DNA of 64,000 bases. Origin: Rugosibacter sp. (GTDB lineage Bacteria > Pseudomonadota > Gammaproteobacteria > Burkholderiales > Rhodocyclaceae). Position 1 is the stretch's first letter. Every line of letters begins with the position of its first letter. The notes beneath the pieces were generated by a model. It had not been told where the DNA came from and ran no database searches. It worked only from the letters and a program-made list of their open reading frames with translations. Location of the stretch: NCBI GenBank assembly GCA_030645365.1, contig JAUSMB010000041.1, positions 1 to 64,000 on the forward strand, read 5' to 3'. Position numbers and translations under genes: made by a program. This document shows, piece by piece, positions 1 through 8,598 of this stretch.

Positions 1-840
1 TATATTTTGGGTTTCATGCGCACCCTTGGGCTGGGCCGACTGGCTTTCTGGGGACATGGCTGCAACTGGCAGCAGGATGGCACGCCGTGGATAGAGCCGG
101 TTAAACGCGCCTTGTTAGGAAAGGTGGACTGGTGGTTTGCCTATACGTCTAGAGTTGCGCAGTACGTGGTGGACAATGGCTTCCCCCCTGAGCGCGTTAC
201 CGTTGTCCAGAATAGTGTCGATATAACCTCTTTCAGCGAGGCGGTTGAGGCTTTCACCGAACGTCAGCGATCAGATTTGAGACAGAGCCTGAGCATAGCG
301 CCTGAAGCATCTATCGGCCTGTTTTGCGGCAGTATGCATGCTTCGAAAAAGCTGAATTTTTTGGTCGAGGCGGCAATCCAGATTCATGCACGGGTGCCTA
401 GCTTTCATCTGATTTTGGTTGGGGCTGGGCCGGATGAGCACATTGCACGAGAGGCGGCAGCCGAGCATGACTGGATTCATTACACCGGCCCGCTATTCGA
501 GAAGGATAAAGCTGCCCATTTTGCCATTGCTGACCTTTTTTTATGCCCCGGTCTGGTTGGGCTTGCTGTGCTGGAGGCTTTTGCAGCCAGCCTGCCGTTG
601 TTCACCACCAGCATTCCAGTGCATTCCCCGGAAAGTGATTATTTAACTGATCAGGTCACGGGCATGATCACTGACTTTGATCCGGTAATTTATGGCACGG
701 CCGTGTCTTCCTGCCTCCATGACCCTGCCTCGCTCGCACGTATGAGCGCGGCGGCGCGTGAGGCATCCCGAGGTTACGGATTGGAGCCTATGGTCGAAAA
801 TTTTGCACAGGGGGTACTCGCATGTCTCAACGCATCCTGA
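1..840 (+). CDS. Glycosyltransferase, GT4-like, 5' end outside window
   Basis: The reading frame is open to the left edge (Tyr-Ile precede the TTG used by the ORF track), so the N-terminus is missing. The visible part holds the C-terminal Rossmann half of a GT-B retaining glycosyltransferase: a substrate-side segment (GHGCNWQQDG), a linker with PERVTVVQNSVD, and the nucleotide-sugar-binding region with VLEAFAASLPLF, the E-x7-E-like signature of family 4. It overlaps the next glycosyltransferase by 19 bases, as expected in a tight operon. The donor and acceptor sugars cannot be read from sequence. The most likely role is cytoplasmic-face assembly of an exopolysaccharide repeat unit, judging from the neighbours. 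Confidence 0.8.
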   Translation, partial: YILGFMRTLGLGRLAFWGHGCNWQQDGTPWIEPVKRALLGKVDWWFAYTSRVAQYVVDNGFPPERVTVVQNSVDITSFSEAVEAFTERQRSDLRQSLSIAPEASIGLFCGSMHASKKLNFLVEAAIQIHARVPSFHLILVGAGPDEHIAREAAAEHDWIHYTGPLFEKDKAAHFAIADLFLCPGLVGLAVLEAFAASLPLFTTSIPVHSPESDYLTDQVTGMITDFDPVIYGTAVSSCLHDPASLARMSAAAREASRGYGLEPMVENFAQGVLACLNAS

Positions 841-1958
841 TCGCAACGCTCATGCGGCCCGTGGGTGACACAGGAGTGCAGACGCACTTTCGTGCATTCA
901 TGGCGTACCTGCACGAGACAGGCCGGCAATGTGACCTGATTACCCCTTATAACGCACCACTTTGGCAGGTATACCCGGTATTTGGCCTGCGCAAGCTGGT
1001 CAATCTGTTCAGTCGGGAGCTGGGTGTGTGGTGGTATCGATACTGGCATGCCTATTTTTTACAGCAGGCATTGAAACATCGCTTGCAAACAGGTGCTGCG
1101 TGCGTGGTCTATGCGCAATGTCCGCTTTCTGCGCAAGCGGCGCTGCGCGCACGGGTGTCGACAAACCAGCGGGTGGTAATGGTGGCCCATTTCAATATCT
1201 CGCAAGCCGACGAGTGGGCCGGCAAGGGCTTGATTCAAAACGGTGGTCGTCTCTATTGCGCGATCCAGGCTTTTGAAGCCGAGGTGTTGCCTCGGCTGGA
1301 CGGACTGGTGTTCGTCTCCGACTTTATGCGGCGCGAACTGGTCGGGCGCATCCCGGCCATTACGAACGTTGCCGCCGCCGTGGTGCCGAATTTCTTGTCC
1401 GACCCCGGTTTGCCGGAAGGGCAAACGGCGGTGGCCGACCTCATCAATATCGGCACCCTGGAAGCCCGCAAGAATCAGCACTACCTGCTGGAGATTGTCG
1501 CAGCACTGCACGAGTTGGGGCGGCCTTTGACGCTGACCCTGGTGGGTGACGGGCCAGATCGCAAGGTACTGGAAGACAAGGCGCGCGTCTTGAAAATAGA
1601 CGGGCTGGTGCGCTTTGCCGGATACGTCAGCAATGCGGCCGAACAAATTGGACGGCACCGTGCCTGCATTCATGTGGCTACGCTGGAAAATCTGCCGATC
1701 ACGCTGATTGAAGCAATGGCGCGCGGGCGGCCAGTGTTTGCCGCGCCGGTCGGCGGCGTTCCGGAAGTGCTGGGCGATGGCGCAGCGGGGTTGGCGCTGC
1801 CGTTGGACGATGCCCAAGCGGCAGCCCGGATCGTGGCCGATGCCATGAGTAATCCGGACTGGGTGGCAGCTGCCGGGCGCGCTGCACGCGAGCGTTTTCT
1901 TAAGGAATATGCCAGTGGCGTCGCGGCAAGGCGACTTGTGTTGTTTCTTGAAAGTTAA
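822..1958 (+). CDS. Glycosyltransferase family 4-like protein
   Basis: A full-length 378-residue GT-B glycosyltransferase. The N-terminal half opens with ILIATLMRPVGDTGVQTH, the acceptor-domain glycine-rich loop seen in WcaL/WbaZ-type enzymes. The C-terminal half carries NIGTLEARKNQHYLLE, LTLVGDGPDR and LIEAMARGRPVFAAPVGGVPEVL, which are the donor-binding motifs of family 4. The ATG at 822 follows a GGGGG Shine-Dalgarno run and lies inside the 3' end of the previous gene, implying translational coupling. It belongs to the surface-polysaccharide operon. Substrate specificity is unknown. Confidence 0.88.
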   Translation: MSQRILIATLMRPVGDTGVQTHFRAFMAYLHETGRQCDLITPYNAPLWQVYPVFGLRKLVNLFSRELGVWWYRYWHAYFLQQALKHRLQTGAACVVYAQCPLSAQAALRARVSTNQRVVMVAHFNISQADEWAGKGLIQNGGRLYCAIQAFEAEVLPRLDGLVFVSDFMRRELVGRIPAITNVAAAVVPNFLSDPGLPEGQTAVADLINIGTLEARKNQHYLLEIVAALHELGRPLTLTLVGDGPDRKVLEDKARVLKIDGLVRFAGYVSNAAEQIGRHRACIHVATLENLPITLIEAMARGRPVFAAPVGGVPEVLGDGAAGLALPLDDAQAAARIVADAMSNPDWVAAAGRAARERFLKEYASGVAARRLVLFLES

Positions 1959-1995
1959 TTTGGCAAGTGCATATAAGGTAAATGAAGGAATGAAA

Positions 1996-2430
1996 ATGAC
2001 GGATGTTCGATGCGACCCGATTGGCCCAGTCAACCGATTTATTGTTTGGGTATACAGCGGGAAACGCCCGAGGGTGTTACGGCGCTTAGTGTCGATACTG
2101 TTTCATATTGAGTTGCCTATTCTTCGGCAGCCCATACGTATGGCTCATCCCTACGGGATCATCATCAGTGGTGATGTGGTCTTGGGTAAAAATGTGACGG
2201 TGTTTCAGGGGGTAACAATAGGAAACAAAAGAGATGGGCGAAGAGCGGGGTCGCCTGTCATCGAGGATGACGTCTGTATTTTTCCAAATGCCGTGGTGAT
2301 CGGCCAGATAACAATAGGGGCAGGCGCGATCATTGGAACTGGGGCAGTGGTGGTAAATGACGTGCCGCCTGGCGTGACTGTGGTAGGTAATCCGGCGCGC
2401 CAGATTCATGCAGGAAGCGGGGCAAAGTGA
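1996..2430 (+). CDS. Serine acetyltransferase-like hexapeptide acyltransferase
   Basis: A small left-handed beta-helix acyltransferase related to CysE and the colanic-acid type acetyltransferases. Hexapeptide repeats run through most of the protein: PYGIIISGDVVLGKNVTVFQGVTIG, then PVIEDDVCIFPNAVVIGQITIGAGAIIG, ending in VVGNPAR. It lacks the long N-terminal helical domain of true CysE. Inside a glycosyltransferase operon, a sugar O-acetyltransferase for the polysaccharide is more likely than cysteine synthesis. The ORF track extends to 1909, inside the previous gene. I prefer ATG 1996 because GAAGGA sits six bases upstream; ATG 1990 is the alternative. Confidence 0.75.
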   Translation: MTDVRCDPIGPVNRFIVWVYSGKRPRVLRRLVSILFHIELPILRQPIRMAHPYGIIISGDVVLGKNVTVFQGVTIGNKRDGRRAGSPVIEDDVCIFPNAVVIGQITIGAGAIIGTGAVVVNDVPPGVTVVGNPARQIHAGSGAK

Positions 2431-3602
2431 ATTTTTTACGCATATTGCTGGTACACAATGCCTACCAACTGCGCGGTGGGGAGGATGCCGTTGTCGACGC
2501 TGAACTTGAGTTATTGCGTGGACATGGGCATGCCGTTGAGGTTTTTCAGCGGCATAACGATGAATTGAAGGTCACACCGCGCTGGAAGGCAGCGGTGGAT
2601 ACCGTCTGGTCAACCTGTTCCGTAACCGCTTTGACTGAATCGATTCGTCGGTTTCGGCCGGATGTCGTGCACTTCCACAATACTTTCCCGCTAATTTCTC
2701 CTTCTGCATACTGGGCGGTGAGGGCGGCCGGTTTGCCGGTGGTGCAGACATTGCATAATTTTCGTCTGCACTGTCCTCAAGCGACGTATCTGCGTGAAGG
2801 GCGGGTGTGCGAAGACTGCCTTGGCCATTTGCCATGGCGCAGTGTGCTGCATGGTTGCTACCGTGATTCAAGGGCGCAGTCGGCGGTGTTGACTGGTATG
2901 CTGGTCTTGCATCGTTCAATACTGAACACCTACCGCGACAAGGTAACGCGCTACATTGCGCTCAATGAGTTTTGCCGACGCAAGTTCATCGAGGGCGGTT
3001 TGCCTGCGGAGCGCGTGATGGTGAAGCCGAATTTCGTGGACTCCCCACCACCACCACTTGCCGAGCGTACGAGTTTTCTCTTCGTTGGGCGTTTGTCGGC
3101 CGAAAAGGGTATTGATGTACTGGTTCGGGCCTGGGCGTTGCTGGACATAGCGCCCTGCTTACGGGTAGCGGGAACAGGGCCTGAGGCGGGTTTGCTTGAG
3201 GGGCATCCCGGGCTGATTGCGTTGGGTGCGCTCTCCGAGGAGGCAGTACGAACCGAAATGGGATGTTCGGTGGCGCTGGTGCTACCGAGTATTTGTTACG
3301 AAAGCTTCCCCAGAACGTTGGTGGAAGCGTTTGCCTGTGCTCTGCCTGTGATCGCCAGTCGGCTTGGGCCGTTGATCGATTTGATTGAAGAGGGTGTTAC
3401 CGGCCTGTTGTTCGAACCGGGAAATGCCGCTGATCTGGCGCATAAGTTGAATTGGGCTCACGCACATCCAGAGCGCATGGCAGAAATGGGGCGTAACGCG
3501 CGGGCAAAGTACGAAGCAGAATTTTCTGCAACGCGAAATTACGCACAATTGATCGCGATCTACGAAGAGGCGATTAGTGCGGTTGCAAAGGAAGTTAGAT
3601 GA
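2427..3602 (+). CDS. Glycosyltransferase family 4 protein
   Basis: 391 residues with the classic GT4 start ILLVHNAYQLRGGEDAVVDAE (acceptor-side G-G-E loop), then VVHFHNTFPLISP, a Cys-rich patch CEDCLGHLPW near residue 125, and the donor domain with FVGRLSAEKGIDVL and YESFPRTLVEAFACALPVIAS. The Cys-rich insertion is common in this subgroup of polysaccharide transferases and may bind a metal (inference). Translation starts at a GTG overlapping the previous stop by four bases (GTGA), and the end overlaps the next gene by ATGA. It is an operon member for polysaccharide assembly; the sugars are unknown. Confidence 0.9.
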   Translation: MNFLRILLVHNAYQLRGGEDAVVDAELELLRGHGHAVEVFQRHNDELKVTPRWKAAVDTVWSTCSVTALTESIRRFRPDVVHFHNTFPLISPSAYWAVRAAGLPVVQTLHNFRLHCPQATYLREGRVCEDCLGHLPWRSVLHGCYRDSRAQSAVLTGMLVLHRSILNTYRDKVTRYIALNEFCRRKFIEGGLPAERVMVKPNFVDSPPPPLAERTSFLFVGRLSAEKGIDVLVRAWALLDIAPCLRVAGTGPEAGLLEGHPGLIALGALSEEAVRTEMGCSVALVLPSICYESFPRTLVEAFACALPVIASRLGPLIDLIEEGVTGLLFEPGNAADLAHKLNWAHAHPERMAEMGRNARAKYEAEFSATRNYAQLIAIYEEAISAVAKEVR

Positions 3603-4357
3603 CGATACAAGACAAGCGGGTGAGGGCTCCGGTGCTGGGGGCATCGATTGATGTGGTGGGATGGGATAACGCGCTGTCGCGGATTAGCACATGGGCAGCG
3701 GCGCGTGAATCGCGTTATGTGTGTATATGCAATGTGCATTCTGTGGTAACAGCCGGGCAGGATGTAGCCTTTGGACGCATTGTTGAAGCCGCTGATATGG
3801 CGACGCCGGATGGCGCGCCTGTGGCCAAGATGCTGCGAATACTGGGGTTCTCTGACCAGCAGCGTATCAACGGACCGGATCTTATGTGGAAGTATTGCGA
3901 GCAGGCGGCATTACGCGGGGAGAGCATTTATCTTTATGGCGGGCTCCCCACTACTCTGAAATTATTGCAGCAGCGCTTGAAAGCGGCCTTCCCGGGTTTG
4001 ATCATTGCGGGTGCTTATTCGCCGCCTTTTCGATCAGCGACGGCTGAAGAGGACGAGGCTGATGTGGCCCGGATTAATTCTTCTGGCGCTGGCACCATTT
4101 GGGTGAGCCTCGGTTGTCCCAAGCAGGAACAATGGATGGCCGCCCATCGGGGTCGTGTGAAGGGTGTGATGATCGGTGTAGGTGCAGCTTTTGATTACCA
4201 TGCGGGTACGATTAAACGGGCGTCAAAATGGATGCAGAACGCCGGGTTGGAGTGGCTGCACCGCCTGTGCTCAGAGCCGCGACGTTTGTGGAAACGCTAC
4301 CTGGTGACAAATACTATTTTCATTGCTAGGGCGATGCGGCAATTGCTTCGTTGCTAA
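3599..4357 (+). CDS. WecG/TagA/CpsF family glycosyltransferase (GT26)
   Basis: 252 residues matching the WecG/TagA/CpsF family throughout. Visible features are the N-terminal CNVHSVVTA segment, DGAPVAKMLRILGF, IYLYGGLPTTLKLL, then WVSLGCPKQEQWMAAHRGRV and the conserved end GVGAAFDYHAGTIKRASKWM-x-GLEWLHRLCSEPRRLWKRY. Family members transfer N-acetylmannosamine, mannosaminuronate or glucose to a lipid-linked sugar during exopolysaccharide or teichoic-type polymer assembly. The start overlaps the previous gene by four bases (ATGA). It is the last gene of the polysaccharide operon. Confidence 0.9.
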   Translation: MTIQDKRVRAPVLGASIDVVGWDNALSRISTWAAARESRYVCICNVHSVVTAGQDVAFGRIVEAADMATPDGAPVAKMLRILGFSDQQRINGPDLMWKYCEQAALRGESIYLYGGLPTTLKLLQQRLKAAFPGLIIAGAYSPPFRSATAEEDEADVARINSSGAGTIWVSLGCPKQEQWMAAHRGRVKGVMIGVGAAFDYHAGTIKRASKWMQNAGLEWLHRLCSEPRRLWKRYLVTNTIFIARAMRQLLRC

Positions 4358-4528
4358 CTAGATTGGGATATGTGCGACGTTATCGTCCACCGCCTGCGAA
4401 ATGAACTTTATCCAAGACAATCAAATTCCAAGCGGCATTCTCGAGTAGGATTTATGCGTAGAACTACCTCTGTTAGCATCATCTTTTGGCCTGAAAAGCA
4501 GGCTTGATGCACTGAAAGGAACATCGTA

Positions 4529-5095
4529 ATGAATCGTTTTTCGATTTTTGTTTTATGCCTGCTGCTAACTCCGGTGACTTGGGCGGCAGGCTATGGCCCA
4601 TTGGTTATTGAGCGTAGCAGCATCCGCTTTGTATCCAAACAGATGGGTGTATCTGTCGAAGGCGGTTTTCGTCGATTCACTGGGCAACTTGACTTTGACC
4701 CGGCGCATCCAGAGACGGCGCGAGCGCACATTGACGTCGAGCTGGCGAGTGTCGATGCGGGGTCTACCGAGGCGAATGATGAAGTTGTTGGCAAGGACTG
4801 GTTTTTTGTGCGCCAGTTTCCGGTGGCTCGTTTTGACATGCATCGCGTAAAAGCCTTGGGTAACGGTTTGTTCGAAGTGCAGGGTAGGCTAACGATCAAG
4901 AATGTGACGCAAGAGATGGTAACCAAGGCGAGCTTTCATCAAGCAGACGGTCTAGGGTTTTTCACAGGAAACTTTATGATCAAACGACTCGCTTTTGGCA
5001 TTGGCGAGGGCGCATGGGGAGACCCGAGTGTTGTTGCGGATGAGGTTAAGGTTAACTTTGTTTTGGTAGCCAAACCGTTGGCCAGCCAAAAGTAA
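4529..5095 (+). CDS. YceI-like periplasmic lipocalin-fold protein
   Basis: 188 residues with a Sec signal peptide (MNRFSIFVLCLLLTPVTWAAG, cleavage likely after WAA). The body has the YceI beta-barrel pattern: SSIRFVSKQMGVSVEGGFRRFTGQLDFDP, a middle segment DEVVGKDWFFVRQFPVARFDM and an end FMIKRLAFGIGEGAWGD. YceI proteins bind polyisoprenoid or amphiphilic ligands in the periplasm; their function is only partly known. It starts at ATG after GAAAGGAAC and is a single gene with about 170 bases before it. The hairpin at 5133-5166 follows its stop. Confidence 0.85.
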   Translation: MNRFSIFVLCLLLTPVTWAAGYGPLVIERSSIRFVSKQMGVSVEGGFRRFTGQLDFDPAHPETARAHIDVELASVDAGSTEANDEVVGKDWFFVRQFPVARFDMHRVKALGNGLFEVQGRLTIKNVTQEMVTKASFHQADGLGFFTGNFMIKRLAFGIGEGAWGDPSVVADEVKVNFVLVAKPLASQK

Positions 5096-5132
5096 TACTT
5101 ATCTTCGAGTCATCCCGAGTAGAAGGGATCAA

Positions 5133-5166
5133 CGCATTTGATACCACATTGCTGGCATCAAATGCG
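5133..5166. terminator. Inverted repeat downstream of yceI-like gene
   Basis: Arms CGCATTTGATACC and GGCATCAAATGCG pair over 13 bases with one A-C mismatch around an eight-base loop. No T-run follows on the plus strand, so it is a weak intrinsic terminator at best, or a transcript-end stabilising hairpin. It lies between the yceI-like stop and the repeat copy at 5206. Confidence 0.4.
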
Positions 5167-5205
5167 GATAAAACGACGGGTCAATGGATGTTACCCCGGT
5201 TGAAT

Positions 5206-5231
5206 CGCCGTATCACCAGCGCCGACTTTTT
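5206..5231 (-). repeat. Dispersed 26-bp element, copy 1 (intergenic)
   Basis: Reads CGCCGTATCACCAG + CGCCGACTTTTT on the plus strand, so the AAAAAGTCGGCG orientation is on the minus strand. It lies between the yceI-like gene and the 3' end of the monooxygenase operon. It is one of eleven clear copies in the window (see findings). Confidence 0.85.
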
Positions 5232-5281
5232 GCAATTTCGCGTGTGCATTAAGCCGGTATGAAAAACCGGCTAGACCCGAC

Positions 5282-5680
5282 TCAAGCTGTGGGGCCACCT
5301 TGCTTTATCCAGTCGGCAAGATCCCAATATTCGCGCCATTGGGTAATCTTTCCTTCAGCATTCAGTTCAAACACGCCGTTGACGGGAAGATCGAGTTTGC
5401 CTCCATTTTTAAACCGAAAATAGTCAACGCGCTCGGTAAAAATAACCGCGCCGTTTGCGGCAATATTGAGCACATCGAAGGTAATGCTATCCAGCATGGA
5501 CCAAAAGGGCGCAAGAAAATCTCCAATGGCTTGATGCCCCTTGAGTGGCGCCCACGGCATGTTGTGGTAGATGGCATCTTCAGTGAAATAGGGGAGTAGT
5601 ACCTGGTTAGAGCATTTGCTCCAGTCAGCGCAGAAGTTGCGAACGATGTCGATATTGCGTTGTTCAAGGGTGCTTTGCAT
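5282..5680 (-). CDS. Limonene-1,2-epoxide hydrolase-family protein
   Basis: 132 residues of the SnoaL-like/LEH fold. Unlike generic SnoaL proteins it keeps the residues known as the epoxide-hydrolase active site of the Rhodococcus enzyme: a Tyr-x-Asn (AIYHNMPW), an Arg-x-Asp (TERVDYF) and a late Asp (REYWD). Family enzymes add water to an epoxide in the cytoplasm without a covalent intermediate. It is the last gene of the monooxygenase operon, 47 bases after the alcohol dehydrogenase, with GAGGAT upstream of its ATG. The context suggests it handles an epoxide made by the diiron enzymes (inference). A non-catalytic NTF2-like role is the alternative. Confidence 0.78.
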   Translation of the reverse strand: MQSTLEQRNIDIVRNFCADWSKCSNQVLLPYFTEDAIYHNMPWAPLKGHQAIGDFLAPFWSMLDSITFDVLNIAANGAVIFTERVDYFRFKNGGKLDLPVNGVFELNAEGKITQWREYWDLADWIKQGGPTA

Positions 5681-5727
5681 GATGAGATATCCTCGTTTTT
5701 GAAATGAACAGCATATCTTAGTACGTA

Positions 5728-6789
5728 CTAGGGCTTGATCAAGACTTTCATTGCGCCATCGGTTTTGTGAAAGAACGTAGCAAAAGCTTGATCAACATCC
5801 GACAGTGAAAACGTATGTGAGAAGTATTCTTCGGGTTTGACAACACCACGCTCCATCATACGCAGGGCTTCCCACATATAGGGCTGCACGTTGGCAAAAC
5901 CATTCATGTGCAGCGTGATATCACGCAAGAATACATCAGCGAGATTCAGATTGAATTTATCATCGCAGAATACGCCAAGAGCCGCGATCGTTCCTCCGGG
6001 GCGAATCAGGTCAAGACTCATCTGCAAGGTTTCGGGTAGCCCAACCATTTCGATGACTTTGTCAAAGCCACGCCCCCCTGTGACTTCAAGCGCTTGTTCT
6101 TTCCATCCCTCGTGCGACGAGTCAAACGTTGCCGCCCCTTTTTTCGCTGCAATGGCCAGTCTTTTGGGCAAGGCATCCACGGCGATCAATCGCCCTGGTC
6201 CTCGGTGCAGAGCAATATCCAGCGCCATCAAGCCAGTCGGCCCGCACCCGATCACCGCAACCGTTTCACCCACCTGAATATTGGCCAACTCATTGGCGAT
6301 AACTGCTGAAGGAAGGTTGCAAGAGAGTGTGATTGCTGCACTATCGGAAATTCCTGCAGGGACTTTCATGGCATGGCCGTCTGCATAAGGCAACACCAGT
6401 GTTTCCGCATGCGTACCATTCAAGCTGCCAAACGGCACCCCAAAGCCATACACTGCTTTGTGTGTGGTTTCGCAGTGTGCTGTTTGGCCCACTTTGCACA
6501 TGTAGCAGTCTCCACATGAGGCCGAGTAGCCCATGCTGATTCGATCGCCTTTCTTAAAGCGACCAACTGTTTTACCTACTGCAAGCACCTCGCCGATCAG
6601 TTCATGCCCGGTTTGTGACTTTCCCTTTTCCATGATGCCATCAAGCGCTCCACGGTATAGATGCAGATCCGATCCACAGATCGAAGTTGCGGTCACCTTG
6701 ACTAGCACTTCATGATCGGCACGCAGCGTCGAGTCTGGAATCGTCGTGCATCGAATATCTTGCGGGCCAAAATAGACTGCTGCTTTCAT
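5728..6789 (-). CDS. Zinc-dependent medium-chain alcohol dehydrogenase
   Basis: 353 residues, the usual MDR length. The N-terminal GroES-like domain carries the catalytic-zinc motifs (SICGSD and TGHELIGEV) and the four-cysteine structural zinc lobe CGDCYMCKVGQTAHC near residues 93-107. The Rossmann domain has VAVIGCGPTGLMALD, and the acid that selects NAD sits in IAVDALPKR. It oxidises an alcohol or diol, or reduces the matching carbonyl. It follows tmoE closely in the monooxygenase operon, with a GAGGGACC ribosome site, and precedes the epoxide-hydrolase-like gene, so a diol or aryl alcohol from the upstream steps is a reasonable substrate (inference). Confidence 0.88.
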   Translation of the reverse strand: MKAAVYFGPQDIRCTTIPDSTLRADHEVLVKVTATSICGSDLHLYRGALDGIMEKGKSQTGHELIGEVLAVGKTVGRFKKGDRISMGYSASCGDCYMCKVGQTAHCETTHKAVYGFGVPFGSLNGTHAETLVLPYADGHAMKVPAGISDSAAITLSCNLPSAVIANELANIQVGETVAVIGCGPTGLMALDIALHRGPGRLIAVDALPKRLAIAAKKGAATFDSSHEGWKEQALEVTGGRGFDKVIEMVGLPETLQMSLDLIRPGGTIAALGVFCDDKFNLNLADVFLRDITLHMNGFANVQPYMWEALRMMERGVVKPEEYFSHTFSLSDVDQAFATFFHKTDGAMKVLIKP

Positions 6790-6867
6790 GAGGTCCCTCT
6801 TGTTTTATCAAGTTTATTAAATTGACGGGTGATGATTGGGTTTAGTCTGAACGGATTGATTGGCTGA

Positions 6868-7854
6868 TTAAAGTGCCAGAGAAAGCCGAAAATCCCGTGT
6901 TGCTTGTTTGGCGTCATGTGCGGCATCGGGAACTTCAGGTGTGGCAGCACAAAAAGCGTCTATGGCTTTGTCAGCCAAGGGTTCCCATTTGGCAATCCAC
7001 TGTTTGATCGCTGCAGCATTACCCTCTTTTTCCAGAGTCATTTTGACCAGCGCTGTCGTCCAACGACGATGGCGGACTGCATCCATCAACTGATTGTCCG
7101 TCAGCATGCCCAATAAAGTATCGCCATTGTGACGAGCAGCTTCACCCAGTTTGCGCAACACTGCTTCCTCAATCGCTGGTTTGGTAACCAAATTCAAGGC
7201 GACAAAAGCTTCACCCCAATCCCAGGCAATTAACAGTTTTTCCATTAATTCGCGAAAGCCTTGCCATGCGGGATCAGTCTCCCAATAGGCGCATTCATCC
7301 ACACCAAAGCCTTTGTCGGCAAAGGTGAGCGAAAGCTCTTTGGTGCGATAGGCCGTATGACTTAACCAGCGGAAGGAATCAGCCGCTTGAAAAGCGGCGC
7401 AGTTGGTAATGGTGCTGGCAGGCGACATTTGCTGTATGTATGCCGATGCCATTTGCACGGTATGAAATAAGTATCGTGTAGGGGTATAGAGACGTGCCAA
7501 TGTACCGGCCCATTTGGAATCAAGCGCTTTGTCGTGCTCGCGCTCATTGAACTGGTTGAATAGGCCATGAATATAAGTTTCCTGGCCATCTTGCAGCATG
7601 TTGTAGGTGCGATAGACAAGCTCATCGGGATCGCGAAACGCATTCCAGTCGTCGTGCTGCAAGGGGCTTGCATCGCGATATTGCTTGTACCACCGATTCA
7701 TCGCGACTTCCGGATCCAGGTCGTAGGGCGCGCATCCTTTCCGCGTGTTATACAGAATGTTGACGGAAACAATTTCATATTCGCTTGGCTTGCGACGCCT
7801 TTTAGCCAAATGACTCCAGGTTTTCAGGGGTTTTAAAACCTCGATTTCGCTCAT
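6868..7854 (-). CDS. tmoE: Toluene monooxygenase hydroxylase beta subunit (TmoE/TbuA2-like)
   Basis: 328 residues, the normal length for the beta subunit of the four-component toluene monooxygenases. It starts with the family pattern LKPLKTWSHLAKRRRKPSEYEIVSVNILYN and contains YRDASPLQHDDWNAFRDPDELVYRTYN, typical of these beta chains. Beta subunits share the ferritin-like helical fold of alpha but lack the iron ligands; they scaffold the (alpha-beta-gamma)2 hydroxylase. AAGGAG precedes the ATG. It is the fifth gene of the TmoABCDE-like set; a reductase (TmoF) is not found after it, which is unusual for this family. Confidence 0.9.
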   Translation of the reverse strand: MSEIEVLKPLKTWSHLAKRRRKPSEYEIVSVNILYNTRKGCAPYDLDPEVAMNRWYKQYRDASPLQHDDWNAFRDPDELVYRTYNMLQDGQETYIHGLFNQFNEREHDKALDSKWAGTLARLYTPTRYLFHTVQMASAYIQQMSPASTITNCAAFQAADSFRWLSHTAYRTKELSLTFADKGFGVDECAYWETDPAWQGFRELMEKLLIAWDWGEAFVALNLVTKPAIEEAVLRKLGEAARHNGDTLLGMLTDNQLMDAVRHRRWTTALVKMTLEKEGNAAAIKQWIAKWEPLADKAIDAFCAATPEVPDAAHDAKQATRDFRLSLAL

Positions 7855-7884
7855 GAGGAAGCTCCTTGAATTTAATTATTCAGT

Positions 7885-8193
7885 TTATAAATGCTTGGCG
7901 TGGTAAAAGCGGATGTATTCAACTTGGGTATCGATACGTCCGGCAAAAGAGGCGAGTTCGATTTCAATTTCACTCATGCTGAATGGCCGCCCCAGCATTT
8001 CTTCAATGGTTTGTCGTTTAAGAATCATTTCATCGCTGGTCTGGATGCGCAAGTAGGCAACTTTGTCTTCAACTTTGATGATCTTGTCAGGATTATCAAT
8101 TTCTGCCGCTTCCACAACAGCTTGCGCTAGTTCACCCTGGCGCATCACGGGGCCGACATTATTATTTTGGGATACCTCTGCTGCAGTGCTCAT
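7885..8193 (-). CDS. tmoD: Toluene monooxygenase effector (coupling) protein, TmoD-like
   Basis: 102 residues, the size of TmoD/TbuV. The motifs VGPVMRQGELAQAVVEAAEIDN, DKVAYLRIQT and EMLGRPFSMSEIEIELASFAGRI match the MmoB/DmpM effector family. The protein carries no cofactor; in the family it docks on the hydroxylase over the diiron site and raises turnover and regiospecificity. It lies between tmoC and tmoE with a GAAAGGAAG ribosome site. A second effector for the other monooxygenase (dmpM-like) is at 13703-13972. Confidence 0.9.
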   Translation of the reverse strand: MSTAAEVSQNNNVGPVMRQGELAQAVVEAAEIDNPDKIIKVEDKVAYLRIQTSDEMILKRQTIEEMLGRPFSMSEIEIELASFAGRIDTQVEYIRFYHAKHL

Positions 8194-8257
8194 TTTTCTT
8201 CCTTTCTAAGGTGGGGATCAACCCACCACGGTTGCAAATCCATTGGATCGTAGCGAC

Positions 8258-8593
8258 TCAAACAGGCGTAAATAAGGGCACCACGCCTTCAGTGTCAACA
8301 AAGATTTCTTCGTTCTCGATGCGCACAGGATATTTCGCCAGTTGGCAATCATCCGGATTGATGCCTGTTCCAGTTTTGGCATCAAATACCCACTGGTGTG
8401 CACGGCAAATGAGCGATTTGCCATCGAATTGACCTTCCGCCAGCAAAATATCCTGATGCGGGCACATCCCTTGGTAGGCGCGAATATCTCCTCCCTCGAG
8501 ACTTAACAATAAAACTTCCTGATCATTGACCGAGTAGGATTCCATCTCGCCTTCCCACAGGTCATCCAGTGTGCAGACTTTTTTAAAGGCCAT
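8258..8593 (-). CDS. tmoC: Rieske-type ferredoxin of toluene monooxygenase (TmoC-like)
   Basis: 111 residues from ATG 8593. The ORF track starts at 8623, but the family begins at MAFKKVCTLDDLW. The Rieske [2Fe-2S] ligands are visible as C-P-H (MCPHQDILL) and C-R-A-H (ICRAHQW), about 18 residues apart. The protein passes electrons from a flavin reductase to the TmoA diiron hydroxylase in the cytoplasm. Because no TmoF reductase is encoded, its electron donor is probably the DmpP-like reductase at 10542-11609 (inference). It begins five bases after the tmoB-like stop. Confidence 0.9.
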   Translation of the reverse strand: MAFKKVCTLDDLWEGEMESYSVNDQEVLLLSLEGGDIRAYQGMCPHQDILLAEGQFDGKSLICRAHQWVFDAKTGTGINPDDCQLAKYPVRIENEEIFVDTEGVVPLFTPV

Positions 8594-8598
8594 AGTGT

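Noticed and set aside
1059-2033. 324-codon minus-strand ORF
   Set aside because: Antisense shadow of the glycosyltransferase at 822-1958; the protein has no family features.
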